A stretch of DNA of 64,000 nucleotides, taken from positions 6,405,501-6,469,500 of the forward strand of contig CATNEN010000029.1 of the NCBI GenBank assembly GCA_950097015.1. Direction: 5' to 3'. The DNA comes from Macrostomum hystrix (lineage: Eukaryota > Platyhelminthes > Macrostomidae). The notes beneath the pieces were generated by a model that saw only the letters and a list, made by a program, of their open reading frames with translations, had not been told where the DNA came from and ran no database searches. Made by a program: the position numbers and the translations under genes. This document shows, piece by piece, positions 33,801-45,880 of this stretch (position 1 is the first letter of the stretch; each line of letters starts with the position of its first letter).

Positions 33801-36800
33801 CGTTGATGGCCAGGGCGGCAGTGGTCAGGGTGTCAAATACGCGGGCAGCGTAGCCGCTGTTGCGAGCTGACCAGTCGCTGTAGATTGCCGAGTAAGCAGT
33901 TTGCAAGTCGTCCATTGTCTGTATGTCACAGATTAGCAAATGTATATTTGCTATTTTTAGTTTTTTTAGCGTACACGAATCACATGCGTAAATTGGAAGT
34001 GAGTATGGGGCCGGACCCCCTTATCGGGTAACCAACGCCCCAAATCCTTGAGGGCACTCCCCAAATCCTAGGTGGCACTCCCAAAATCCAAGGTGGCACT
34101 CCCCAAATCCTAGGTGGCACTCCCCAAATCATCGATGACACTCCCAAATCCTAGGTGGCACTCCCCAAATCCTAGGTGGCACTCCCCAAATCCTAGGTGG
34201 CACTCCACAAACCCTCGGTGGCACTCCACAAACCCTCAGTGGCACACCCCAAACACTAGGTGGCACTCCCCAAACCCTAGGTGGCACTCCCAAAATCCTC
34301 GGTGGCACTCCCCGAACCCTAGGTGGCACTTCCCAAATCCTCAGTAGTGGTACTGCCCAAATCCTCAGTAGTGGCACTCCCAAATTCTCAGTAGTGGCAC
34401 TCCCAAAATCCTCAGTAGTGGCACTCCCCAGATCCTAGGTGGCACTCCCAAAATCCTAGGTGGCACTCCCAAAATCCTAGGTGGCACTCCCCAAATCCTA
34501 GGTGGCACTCCCAAAATCCTAGGTGGCAATCCCCGAATCCTCGATGGCACTCCCCGAATCCTCGATGGCACTCCCTGAATCATCGATGGCACTCCCAAAT
34601 CCTAGGTGGCACTCCCAAAATCCCAGGTGGCACTCCCCGAATCCTAGGTGGCACTCCCCAAATCCTAGGTGGCACTCCCCAAATCCTAGAAGGCAACCCC
34701 AAACGCCCTCCCAAAAAATCGTGGCTTTGCTTCTAATATGAATATTTTCAACTGGCAAATACTCACCAATCCAGTCTTGCTTGGTGGAGGTTTGTAGTTT
34801 GGATCTGCCATGGCTGAATCGAACAGGATGGCATTCTGCACGGCGGTCTTTCTCATCTCCACCGAGCAGTCTCTGATGGGCGCTGTGGCTGGTAGGCCGT
34901 GCCATCCGCTGAAGATCCATTGGTACTTCGGTCCGTAAAGTCCATATTTATAGATCTGGTGATGAAATTTATCAATTGGCTTCGACAGTTCTGTACTTTT
35001 GAGTCAAAAGTTTTAGCGAGCTGTTTGGAGAAAAGAGAAATACAAAGTAGCCACCACAGTACGATTAAACTATTCGATTAAACAAAGTTGCTATTCTTTC
35101 ATTGTACAAATTTATTTTAAAACTAACAGTAGAACTACCAAGGGGGCTTTCCCCTTGACAATTTTTGTGCTGCACCCGAACAGAGCAACTCAAGCACACG
35201 AAACTCGAGAACACCGGTAGACTTTTTGATGCGCATCCTGAAACAATTGAATCAAGTTGCCAGGCCTTCAGACCGTCGAGATATTCAATGGTTCTGACTG
35301 AATGTCCGATTTTTCCCATAAGCTATTATTTTTCTTATTATTAATAAGTCTACACAGCTAATTAAATCTTCGGGACTAACTGCTTCATCTGTGCGATGCG
35401 GCTGGGTTCCCGAAGAAGAATGTGCGTTAAACACTTTGGTTAGGTTGTCCGCGATGTCAGCGATTGGGGCTTGAGATCTGTTAAGTCGCTTGCTGGGGAA
35501 CAGTAACTCTTCTACTCTTCTATGACCGGACCAGAATCCCTTTGAGGTTCCAGAAGCCGCCATTTTCTGAATGCAGTCATTTATGTCTATCTGCTTAAGT
35601 TTCTTAAGCTGTTGTTTGTATTTTTTGCTAGCCCTGATATTCTGATGCCAGCGCACTGTCAGTTGGTCTACGTCTTTTTTCCTGGCCACGAACTTCAATG
35701 ATTTGCTCAAGTTTCTTAGTGTCTCATCTCGATTTGTCCCGAACTTAGTCGGAATGATTGTCTTTGCGCAGCTTTCTGCCGCTGAGTCTCTAAGCAGGTT
35801 GGTCAAGCTCGAGAACAAATTTTCCAGGGATTCTCCATCGCGTGCGTCAACAGATAGCAACTTTCTATTTATTTCTTCGCTTTGTTTGTTATTCAATGCC
35901 TCAATGTAACTTCCCTGCTTCTCAGTGTCCCATCTTAGAGGCATTGGGAAGGATTCATGTTTTTCCTGGTTTGCGTGTTCTGGTTGGACATGATCAGGAA
36001 AAATCAGAGTGACTGTTAGCGGGCAATGTCTGGACAGAAAGCTTTGAGGATGAATAAAGAAGTATTTTATAATATCCATTTTATCCATGGATGCAATAGC
36101 GTAGTCTTCGGCTTAGTATGCTACTAAACGTGTAATTTCCCATAATGTCACCCTGAGTCATTCCGTTCAGAATCGTGCCCTTGGTCTCGGAGCACATTTC
36201 CATCAGTCTTAGTCCATGCTTGCTTTTCTCAGAGTCCTGATTCTGTCTGGGAAACTTATCCCTAGTGCTGGACTGTAATGTGCCAGTTCGTGCAATATTA
36301 TTTTTTATGAGGTAAACCATGCCGTTTGATAATCTACCTTTGTTGACTCCCCTTGCCTTGATTCAATCTGCCCCAAAGCAGGTGAAATCTATCAGCGTGT
36401 TTGAGTCTAGCTGCTCCTGTTTGGCGTGGGTCTCACAGAGGAAAACTGTCTCTATTCCTAAAATATTCGTGGAAACTTGGTGACTCCATTTTGCATTCTC
36501 CACTGAGCATCAGTCCATCTATGTTCCAACTGGTGATGATCGACTCTGACTTATTATAAGTAACCTTCTTTTCGCAGCTGCCCTGTGCTTCAGTGACTAT
36601 TCGAGAGTTAAAATTTAGCGTAGAAATTGACATAGAAAGTTCTCAGAGCCAGTCATGACGGGTTCAAAACCTGTTGCACGGAGTGGGATTCGACGGTATC
36701 AAAAATAGAAAGTTATTAGCTCGTAGGCAAAGGAGTTAGAGCACCCGAGCTGAGCAGCTAAAGCGCTAGTGAATTTCATACACCCCTATACACGAATTAG

Positions 36801-38633
36801 CACTGCGCCTGAGTGCGGCCTTGCCAGGCCTTCAAAACTTATCAGCATGTCACCTGAATGTGCCTGCATCATCTCCGTCTTTGGTGATCATCAACCTTTA
36901 ACTAGACGGACTGCTAGACCTTCAAGGGCTACAGCAGGTGGAACTATGGACACGCTGACGCGAATTTCTCTAATTTCACTGATAAAGTCTAAATATAAGG
37001 CGCAGATTAACTACAGGAAACCCTCGACTAGTCTGTCAACCAATCAGTCACCACCTAACGCTGTTAGTATTCAGGCGCCGCCAAAAAAATGGTATAAAAA
37101 CGGGCGGCAAAATGGCTTTGTATTCCTACTGTTAATCACCTAAAATTAGTATAATTAGATGGATGTTAATGCAGTGAGTTGCTTACCAAGCATTCCATCG
37201 GTTCGGCCTCTAGGGAGGAGTATCGAAAGGCGACTATTATTCGAACGTCGTCCGCCTGAAGTTGAAATATATTTTGATCACGCTTCTGAAGTAACATGGA
37301 TGAGAGCATATCAATTGGTATCATTAGGGTCAAAGTGCTACCTTTAAGCGCTGAAGAATGTCGCTCAAGTCACTTGTGAAAAGCGCCTTGTAAATAACTG
37401 AAATGTTCCTACTGGCAATCAGGCTTTCGAATTTGACTCCGACCTAAAGTAGTTTTTTTAGTTTGCTCGCGAATTAATGGGGTTATGAGAATCTAAAAAT
37501 TCTAAGTTTTTACGCGCAAGAGCTCATTAGTACTGTCGTTTAAATCAAGGGAGCATTTGCTTTTCAACTTTAAACTTCTATTCTGTTGTTCCCTTAAAAT
37601 TCGAGAGTTGATCGCAAATACGAGCGTAAAATTGCTCTGACAGGCTTTTATTGAGGCCATTTTATTATTTACTCACACATATTAAACAAAGAATGAATTA
37701 ATTTGGATGTCCTGGAATATCCAAGGAACTGAAATCAGTAAACTCACTGAGAGTGCTATATTAGCCAGCGGTATTTAATTGGTAATGGTAACTATAACCA
37801 AAATAAGTGTCAAATCTACAAAGGCCACACAAACCGGATAGATCTGGTCGGCTTCCGTGATCAGCAGACCAATCTTGCGCCAGTTTTGCTTCACCAGAAT
37901 CTGCACAATCGCCTCGTTGTAGAGTCCGTGTGTCATCAGCAGTCGGCTGTAGGTTGTGTACTGGGTCTTGTCGGACAGCAGAGGAGAAGCGTTTGCATAG
38001 GACAGCTGAAAAAGTGCACGCAATTGAGAATAATTTCTGCATGCTCTACGGTGAACGGAGATTGCTACATTTGTACTGGGGTCGTGTTTTAAGCATTCGG
38101 GTTGAACTGCGAGATTTTATTCTTGAATCAATAGTAAATGAAATGCTGACAACTCACCATTGGAACGTAGTATAATTTACAAACGTCGGCTACTACTTGA
38201 GACTGCTGTGAGAAGGACATGCCAATGATCATGGCCTTATTCGGCTCGCTGAAATACCCATCGATAAACGCTTTCGATGCGGTGCCAGTGTCTTGCTGAA
38301 AGTCATTGCGCGGCAGGTTAACTTCTGAATTAAAAGGGACTTTTTACACTGAATTTTACTATAGTTTAGGCCTTCTGGTGGCGTTTATGTACTCACATCA
38401 ATGGCGCACTGATGGTGGATGTTGATTTTGAATCCCGGGAACATGTCTGTCAGGTTGTTGACCAGCGGTAGGAAGGCTCTGACCATGAACTCTGGGTAAT
38501 TGTGCTGACCAGTGACGGGCCTGACTGTGCAAATGTGCAGCAGGGTGACCTCAGTTCGGTTGTCAGAAGCGTAGCACAGGCCCGCAAGGCTTGCGGCTGC
38601 ACTCAGGAGCAGCAGCGAGCTCCTAAAACCCAT
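30801..38633 (-). CDS. GABA-B-like metabotropic receptor, copy C (13 exons, 741 aa)
   Basis: Intact paralogue of copy A with exactly the same 13 exon lengths: 38633-38397, 38295-38158, 38005-37835, 37443-37342, 37255-37187, 34955-34767, 33918-33694, 33195-33132, 33061-32601, 32472-32350, 32258-32162, 31595-31357, 30911-30801. It starts with a clear signal peptide (MGFRSSLLLLSAAASLAGLC), then the Venus-flytrap domain, seven membrane helices with FGAMFAKTWRVH and FFAWETRKV, and a 36-residue tail without a coiled coil. Exon 7 would have to use a GC donor (CAG|GCAATA), unlike copies A and B. Intron 5 holds a non-LTR fragment and intron 6 a minisatellite. A TATAAGA lies about 85 bp before the ATG. 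The open frame over 13 exons argues it is functional; the ligand is unknown. Confidence 0.88.
30945..31245 (-). mobile_element. SINE family 1 in intron 12 of receptor C
   Basis: The fullest minus-strand copy: tRNA-like head at about 31172-31243 with TAGCCTAGTAGTT and GGGTTCGATTCCC, a middle with GTCTTGCTAAAGGACAC and CCCATTTAAAAGCTGG, and a tail with GGCAGGTGTAAT. The conserved middle recalls SINE core domains found in many invertebrates (from memory, unverified). Confidence 0.8.
31635..31950 (+). mobile_element. SINE family 2 in intron 11 of receptor C
   Basis: The clearest copy: tRNA-like head 31637-31703 with GTGGCAGAGCGGTTAACGCG (A box) and AAGTTCGATTCCG (B box), then CCTTGAGGGCCAACCTCCAC, TGTGCTCAGGAGTCAGCGGA, CTCGCTGGCTGCGGGTCTAG and a short tail. 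Confidence 0.82.
34030..34700. repeat. 21-24-bp minisatellite in intron 6 of receptor C
   Basis: Units of GGTGGCACTCCCCAAATCCT with one or two further bases; a block at about 34330-34435 uses the 24-bp form CAGTAGTGGCACTCCCAAAT found in the array at 48135-49145. Confidence 0.93.
35290..36640 (-). mobile_element. degenerate non-LTR retrotransposon fragment (endonuclease region)
   Basis: On the minus strand the order fits an APE-type endonuclease leading towards a reverse transcriptase: IITSWNIDGLML (near 36540), ETVFLCETHAKQEQL (near 36440), GNYTFSSIL (near 36130), and LSRHCPLTVTL (near 36020), where the usual SDH is changed to SRH. A basic helical stretch follows to 35290. Frames are broken by stops and shifts and no reverse-transcriptase core follows. 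It lies in intron 5 of receptor C, same strand. Confidence 0.65.
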
Positions 38634-38715
38634 TGCAATGAGAAGCAGGTGCGCTGCTTTCGGTGAAATCAGAAAATATGGAAAAGCAAGAGAAAACAGC
38701 AGGAAGCGGAGCAGC

Positions 38716-38722
38716 TCTTATA
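38716..38722 (-). promoter_or_regulatory. possible TATA box of receptor copy C
   Basis: TATAAGA on the minus strand, 83-89 bp upstream of the copy C start codon. Spacing would allow a short 5' leader. Copies A and B have no equally good match at this place. Inference only. Confidence 0.3.
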
Positions 38723-39164
38723 CTGATTAGGTCCACGCATCGACTAGTTAAAAAGACTGCTTGAGAACTATTTGTCCGACCTTCTAATTGGCTTTGGCTT
38801 TTTCATCCATTAAATTCAACTCGAGAGAAACGAAAAACTATTCTATCTACTACTAGTACTCTTTTGCTGAGCTACGAGTACTATTCAAACCAAAACTCCG
38901 GTTCGTTTTCGCTTTTTAAAATCCACTGAGAGTCCATTCAACATTAAACTCTCATAAAAATGAGTCCGACCTAAACCCCACACAATGGAGCTATCGCCGC
39001 TCGTGTCAAAGGCCATTGTCTCAAACTCTGACTTCCAATGAGCATCATTGGTTAAAATTTCCAGCAACTTCATTGCCACGGGGGCAATTCTATGCAATGG
39101 CTGGACATTCCCGGAAGACCATCGCTACGAAGTAAAATTTCAGGCAACGAAATTTAAACGACAT
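38723..39164. other. 5' flank of receptor C
   Basis: No gene recognised. A 70-codon minus frame at 38885-39097 is unassigned. Confidence 0.35.
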
Positions 39165-40975
39165 CGCTTAGATCTTAGATCTAGACAATATGATGCTATC
39201 ATTTCTTAGATCTAGACAATATGATGCTATCATTTCTTAGATCTAGACAATATGATGCTATCATTTCTTAGATCTAGACAATATGATGCTATCATTTCTT
39301 AGATCTAGACAATATGATGCTATCATTTCTTAGATCTAGACAATATGATGCTATCATTTCTTAGATCTAGACAATATGATGCTATCATTTCTTAGATCTA
39401 GACAATATGATGCTATCATTTCTTAGATCTAGACAGTATGATGCTATCATTTCTTAGATCTAGACAATATGATGCTATCATTTCTTAGATCTAGACAATA
39501 TGATGCTATCATTTCTTAGATCTAGACAATATGATGCTATGATTTCTTAGATCTAGACAATATGATGCTGTCATTTCTTAGATCTAGACAATATGATGCT
39601 ATCATTTCTTAGATCTAGACAATATGATGCTATCATTTCTTAGATCTAGACAATATGATGCTATGATTTCTTAGATCTAGACAATATGATGCTATCATTT
39701 CTTAGATCTAGACAATATGATGCTATCATTTCTTAGATCTAGACAATATGATGCTATCATTTCTTAGATCTAGACAATATGATGCTATCATTTCTTAGAT
39801 CTAGACAATATGATGCTAACATTTCTTAGATCTAGACAATATGATGCTATCATTTCTTAGATCTAGACAATATGATGCTATCATTTCTTAGATCTAGACA
39901 ATATGATGCTATCATTTCTTAGATCTAGACAATATGATGCTATCATTTCTTAGATCTAGACAATATGATGCTATCATTTCTTAGATCTAGACAATATGAT
40001 GCTGTCATTTCTTAGATCTAGACAATATGATGCTATCATTTCTTAGATCTAGACAATATGATGCTATCATTTCTTAGATCTAGACAATATGATGCTATCA
40101 TTTCTTAGATCTAGACAATATGATGCTATGATTTCTTAGATCTAGACAATATGATGCTGTCATTTCTTAGATCTAGACAATATGATGCTATCATTTCTTA
40201 GATCTAGACAATATGATGCTATCATTTCTTAGATCTAGACAATATGATGCTGTCATTTCTTAGATCTAGACAATATGATGCTATCATTTCTTAGATCTAG
40301 ACAATATGATGCTGTCATTTCTTAGATCTAGACAATATGATGCTATCATTTCTTAGATCTAGACAATATGATGCTATCATTTCTTAGATCTAGACAATAT
40401 GATGCTATCATTTCTTAGATCTAGACAATATGATGCTGTCATTTCTTAGATCTAGACAATATGATGCTATCATTTCTTAGATCTAGTCAATATGATGCTA
40501 TCATTTCTTAGATCTAGACAATATGATGCTATCATTTCTTAGATCTAGACAATATGATGCTGTCATTTCTTAGATCTAGACAATATGATGCTATCATTTC
40601 TTAGATCTAGACAATATGATGCTATCATTTCTTAGATCTAGACAATATGATGCTATGATTTCTTAGATCTAGACAATATGATGCTATCATTTCTTAGATC
40701 TAGACAATATGATGCTGTCATTTCTTAGATCTAGACAATATGATGCTATCATTTCTTAGATCTAGACAATATGATGCTGTCATTTCTTAGATCTAGACAA
40801 TATGATGCTATCATTTCTTAGATCTAGACAATATGATGCTATCATTTCTTAGATCTAGACAATATGATGCTATCATTTCTTAGATCTAGACAATATGATG
40901 CTATCATTTCTTAGATCTAGACAATATGATGCTATCATTTCTTAGATCTAGACAATATGATGCTATCTAGACAAT
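39165..40975. repeat. 31-bp satellite array, about 58 units
   Basis: Very uniform units of TTAGATCTAGACAATATGAT followed by GCTATCATTTC, with rare single changes (TATC to TGTC, TATG or TAAC). It separates the receptor array from the ETS genes. Confidence 0.96.
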
Positions 40976-42740
40976 AAGGACAGGCGCAGTTACTAAGCGA
41001 AGACAAGTTTGTGCGAGTCTGGGTTTTCGGGGACTTGGCTGTGTGTTTGGTCTCTAGCTAGCTCAGCTGGCCCATTGTGCCCGCCATCCCGTTCTCTGTG
41101 TTAGGCTGGCCGCGGCAGAAAATGCATCCGCATCAAAATTATAAACAAAAAAATGCAGCCATTGTTTTTTCCTGACGCATTGCCTAGGCTTTGACTATAG
41201 CTGCTGTTATAGAGGCGGTTGTTGACAGAACAAAAGAATTAACAGGACTAGAGTTGTCAGTGTAATGCACGGATGAGTGGATCATTGTGATGTGGTGCTG
41301 TTTTAACAGTGTACGCTAAAGAGCTACAATCAATAAATGTACAGTGGTTTTGAAAAGCCGGTCCTGCGCGGAGGGTTCTTGCCCCCCCCCTGACAAGCTT
41401 TCTTAAAGGACCTCAAGAGCTAGACGTTAGTCACATTTGTGTTTTAATTTCGCTTCACTTCCGAAAGCTCTTTTGGGGGGTACGTAGGGTTTTGGCTTGG
41501 AAGTGCTTGTGCGTGTGTGGCAAGCAGGGGAAGGAGAGAGGTGACAGATAAGAGATAAGGCTGTACAATGCGAGACCCCGTCCTTCGACAACCACCCCGC
41601 TGTTTCCTACCTCAAACCAGCCCAAGCAAGCAGCAGTTTAGCAAGCCTTTCGAGCAGGACTGGCCTCTTGCTTTATGGCTTCGAAGCTATAATAACGATA
41701 TGAGAAATGGAGGCCAACTTTTGACGATCGGCTCAGCTTATCAGAGCAGTGAACCAACCGCCCCCCCTGCGGATGCAACTTGACCTACCTGAACTCGACT
41801 ATTTCTTGCGCAAACAATTGCGAAGGCTTCAAAGTTTCACTTTCACTTTTGACTGCGTTGCTCTGGTTTCGTTCGTCTTTGAAGAGATCAGCCGTCTGTT
41901 GAGTGTAAGGGTCCATTTTCTAATGACATTTTACTAGTAAATTATCTATTAGTTATTAAAATTCGAAAGCTAGCAATGCTTTGATGGGACCTGTTCAAGG
42001 CGAAACATAGATGTGTACTAAATTTTACCAACTAACAGTATGTACGCAGAATTCTCCCGATAGGCTATCAAGAGCCTTGTCGATAATGTACTAGCAACTA
42101 GCAAGTCGTACAGTTTCTATGCAGCTAAATTGAACTGTCTTTTAGTAAACAATTTTGGAAAAATTAGAAAAACTTTTGTACCCAAATTTTCGAACGTTTT
42201 TTATGACTATACCACCGTCCCTACACCTGCTTCAGATGACACTATTTCCTTTTAAAAGAGTGTTCAGTATTTCGTCATCTGAAAATCGCTCCTCTGTTAA
42301 GTTGCCTACTCCCTTGTCCATGCCTCAGAAGTCTATCTTACCAGCGGATTCCAAATTCAGCAATCTATCTAAGCTTGCGTACAATGTATTGCGAACACTC
42401 ATCAGTTCTGCTTGGCTAGTTTGCTATTCTTTGCATAGCACTTATGCGATGCTGACCAAACTACTAACTGCATGCATACAGAATGTATCGTGAGCTTTTT
42501 GACTACCACTTATGCGCCAATATCGATTTTAGATTGTTCCTCCCCATCTACAAGCATATATTAGTCGCTTTCGTGGGTTTTTCAATCATCCTGGCTAGTG
42601 AGCGTAGGAGCTAGATTTTTGTATTAAATTAAAAGGCAAAGGTCCCGTCTTGTCATTCAAATTTAAACATCTACGTTCTGCAGGTTGCAGGATAAGTCCT
42701 AACGAAAAAGTATTCAAATCCGATTGCCTGGATACTGTTG
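40976..42740. other. 5' flank of the plus-strand ETS gene
   Basis: No protein family recognised in any frame. The promoter and any untranslated exon should lie here. Confidence 0.4.
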
Positions 42741-45404
42741 ATGGCGGCAGACTTTGCCGACGATGGCAGCGGGTTCTCCTTATCACCGTTTTTCGACGAT
42801 TCTATCAGCGAAGATATATTTGCCGAATTAAATGGATTCCAACTAAATGATCTGGAAAGCGGGCCCGAGCAACAACTGAACAAGCTGCAGCTTCACGAAC
42901 CCCACCAGGAGCATGAGCAACATCAGCAACTGCTGTATCAACCGCAGCAGCATCATCAACACCATCAGGAACCTCAGAATCTGCAGCAGCTTGAGCATCA
43001 GCAGCATCATCAACACCATCAGGAACCTCAGAATCTGCAGCGGCTTGAGCATCAGCAGCATCATCAACACCATCAGGAACCTCAGAATCTGCAGCAGCTT
43101 GAGCATCAGCAGCATCATCAACACCATCAGGAACCTCAGAATCTGCAGCAGCTTGAGCATCAGCAGCATCATCAACACCATCAGGAACCTCAGAATCTGC
43201 AGCAGCTTGAGCATCAGCAGCATCATCAACACCATCAGGAACCTCAGAATCTGCAGCAGCTTGAGCATCAGCAGCAGGAGCAGCTTCAGCGGTTGATAAT
43301 GCCACCGCCGCCTCCTCCACCTCCACTTGCACAGTCATCTCAAAGGCTACAAAAAATTAATCAGCCGCAACAACTGCAACAACGGCGCTTACAAATACAG
43401 CAGCAGCAACAGCCCCTGCAACACATGCAGCAGCAGCAAAAGCCCCTGCAGCACATTCAGCAGCAGCAACAGCCCCTGCAGCACATTCAGCAGCAGCAAC
43501 AGCCCCTGCAGCACATTCAGCAGCAGCAACAGCCCCTGCAACACATTCAGCAGCAGCAAAGCAAGATTCAACAGCAGCAGCTGATCCCGTCAATGCAACA
43601 ACAGCAGCAGCAACGGCCTGTGCAACAACAGCAGCATCAGCAGCATCAAGCACTTCAACCGCAGCAGCAGCAGCAGCAGCAACGTCCATTTCAAACGCAA
43701 CAGCAGCAGTGGCCACTTCAGCAACAGCAGCATCAGGAGCAACAAGCACTTCAACCGCAACAGCAGCAGCAGCAGCATCAGCAGCAACAAGCACGTCAAC
43801 CGCAGCAGCAGCAGTGGGCACTTCAACAACAGCAGCATCAGCAGCAACAAGCACTTCAACCGCAGCAGCAGCAGCAGCAACGTCCCCTTCAACCACAGCA
43901 GCAGCAGCTGCAGCGGGCACTTCAAACGCAGCTGCAGCAGCAGCAGCGGCCACTTCAACCGCAACAGCAGCAGCAGCAACGTCCGCTTCAACCGCAACAG
44001 CAGCAGCAGCAACGTCCGCTTCAACTGCATCAGCAGCAGCAGCAGCGGTTACTTCAACTGCATCAGCAGCAGCAGCAACTGCCATTTCAACCGCAACAGC
44101 AGCAGCAGCTATCAAACAGACAGGCCCATAGTTTCGAGCGAGCACTACGCACAGCCAGTGCAATTCAGCTCCCAGTGCATACAATGGCCTGTGAGTGAAC
44201 ATCATGGAACTTTGCCACTCATTTAAATTTATCAACCAAGAAGCAAAAGCTAGGACTTAGGGCACCAGATACTTCCTTCGCTTGTTTCTCCGGTTTTCTG
44301 TTTATTTTTTCAAAGGTACGAGCTTGTCATTTGATAATTACGAGAATTACAACTCACTGAGGTATTCATTTAACTTAATGCGATGCAGCCTGGAGCGATC
44401 AGCAGAAGCTGAGGTGGACGAAGACCATGCTGACACGGCACCTGCCGCAGCCAATTTCGCAGAGGCTGAAGGAGCAGCTGAAGCAGCTGAATCAGGAGTT
44501 ATGCCAACTGCAACCGCCGGGACGCAACAGCTTAGAGCAGCATATCCACGTTGTTGAGCACGTCATTGATCCCAGTGTTGCAAGGAAGCTCAAGTGTGAG
44601 CTGGACACCTGGCGATTTGGTTAGTTGTTTGGTTGCTGAACACCTGGATTTCGTCAGAAAAACTAACTGCTCTTTATTAAACTTTTTATCTGGCAAATTT
44701 TTCAGTTTCTGAAGCAATTCAAGCCAGGCAAAACAGCTTAAGACATGAGCCCATGCATGGTATTCACGGCAGGGGCGCTGGTGAGTTACCACGAGAACGG
44801 GATCGGGGATCCGGGATCGGGGATCCGGGATCGGGGATCCGGGATCGGGGATCCGGGATCGGGGATCCGGGATCGGGGATCCGGGATCGGGGATCCGGGA
44901 TCGGGGATCCGGGATCGGGGATCCGGGATCGGGGATCCGGGATCGGGGATCCGGGATCGGGGATCCGGGATCGGGGATCCGGGATCCACATAACTAATCA
45001 CTCGATTCCCTTGCCCCGCAATCCCAGGTGACCATCTCTGGGAGCACGTGCTTCGCCTGCTGATGGATAATAGCCCGACTGTAGCCTGGCTGAATCGCGA
45101 GGACGGCCTGTTTCTGTTCAAAGACAGCAGCGGAGCCGCTAGGTCCTGGGGCAATACGAAGAGCAACCAGAATATGAGCTTCGAGAAGATGAGCCGCTCG
45201 ATTCGCCAGTATTACAAGGAGGACGGGTCCGGCGTCATACAGAAGGCCACAGACAAGCCGAAGCTGCACTATCGCTTCAACATGACCCATCCTGATGTGG
45301 CTTCCTTCCTGGCTAGGAACTTTCGAGCAGTTTGCGAGCAGGACCCATTCCTGAGCTCGGTGCTCCGCGGTGCCTCAGTTCAAGACTTCTTTCAGGAGAG
45401 CTGA
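42741..45404 (+). CDS. polyglutamine ETS-domain transcription factor (4 exons, 710 aa)
   Basis: DNA-binding regulator expected in the nucleus. Exons 42741-44190, 44389-44619, 44706-44780 and 45028-45404 join in consistent phase 1. The ATG follows an in-frame stop at 42693. Residues 1-45 are acidic and hydrophobic (FFDDSISEDIFAELNGF), like an activation domain. Residues about 69-180 contain six 18-residue His/Gln repeats, then a long polyglutamine region to about 455. Exon 2 encodes a helical region (KEQLKQLNQELCQLQ). The ETS domain (about 587-675) shows HLWEHVLRLL, WLNREDGLFLF and the recognition helix MSFEKMSRSIRQYY with both DNA-contacting arginines. By eye it leans to the ESE/PDEF group. 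Convergent with a second ETS gene. Confidence 0.85.
42948..43275 (+). repeat. 54-bp coding repeat in the ETS gene
   Basis: Six nearly perfect 54-bp units encode the 18-residue block HHQHHQEPQNLQQLEHQQ. Only one unit has a replacement (Q to R). Confidence 0.9.
44797..44990. repeat. 14-bp minisatellite in intron 3 of the plus-strand ETS gene
   Basis: About 13 perfect units of GGGATCGGGGATCC. It fills most of the 247-bp intron between donor GTGAGT at 44781 and the acceptor at 45027. Confidence 0.95.
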
Positions 45405-45599
45405 ATGGCCCGAAGAAATCAATGCTCTGGGGATCACTCGCCGTCATTTGCAGCCATTGATTGCATTATTTTACGATCAAAAAGGGCGGTTAAGTGGGCT
45501 GTCCCAAAAGTTGTGCACTTTTATAATTACTTTCGTTTCGGCGTTCTTGTGGTCCAGGTGATATGATTTCGTATACAGTATATTGAGTCCATAGGATAT

Positions 45600-45880
45600 G
45601 ATGGAGTTGTAGCCTGTTCGAGAGTCGGACTCCCGATTTGAAGGTCGGGGTTCGATTCCCGACTGCTTTAGCAAGACACTTTATTCTGCATTGCTTCAGT
45701 TCACCCAGCTGTTAAATGGGTACCAGCATTAGCTGGGGTAATGGGGGTGGGTATGGCGTCTTTCCTGTCCATGGACTGAACAGCCGTACGCAGCCTTCAG
45801 ATGCCCGGCGCAATAGCTGCGGCTGTGCTGTCGGCTGCACATCTGGCCTAATCAGGGCAGGTGTAATCAAATCGAATATT
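45600..45880 (+). mobile_element. SINE family 1 between the two ETS genes
   Basis: Plus-strand copy with tRNA-like head at 45607-45672 (GTTGTAGCCTGTTCGAGAGT and GGTTCGATTCCCGACT), then CAAGACACTTTATTCTGCAT, TTCACCCAGCTGTTAAATGG and a tail with GGGCAGGTGTAATC. Confidence 0.8.

Noticed and set aside
41568-41937. Short plus frames upstream of the ETS gene
   Set aside because: No domain, no splice partner found.
43357-44235. 292-codon alanine-rich minus frame
   Set aside because: Shadow of the polyglutamine-coding CAG repeats of the plus-strand ETS gene.
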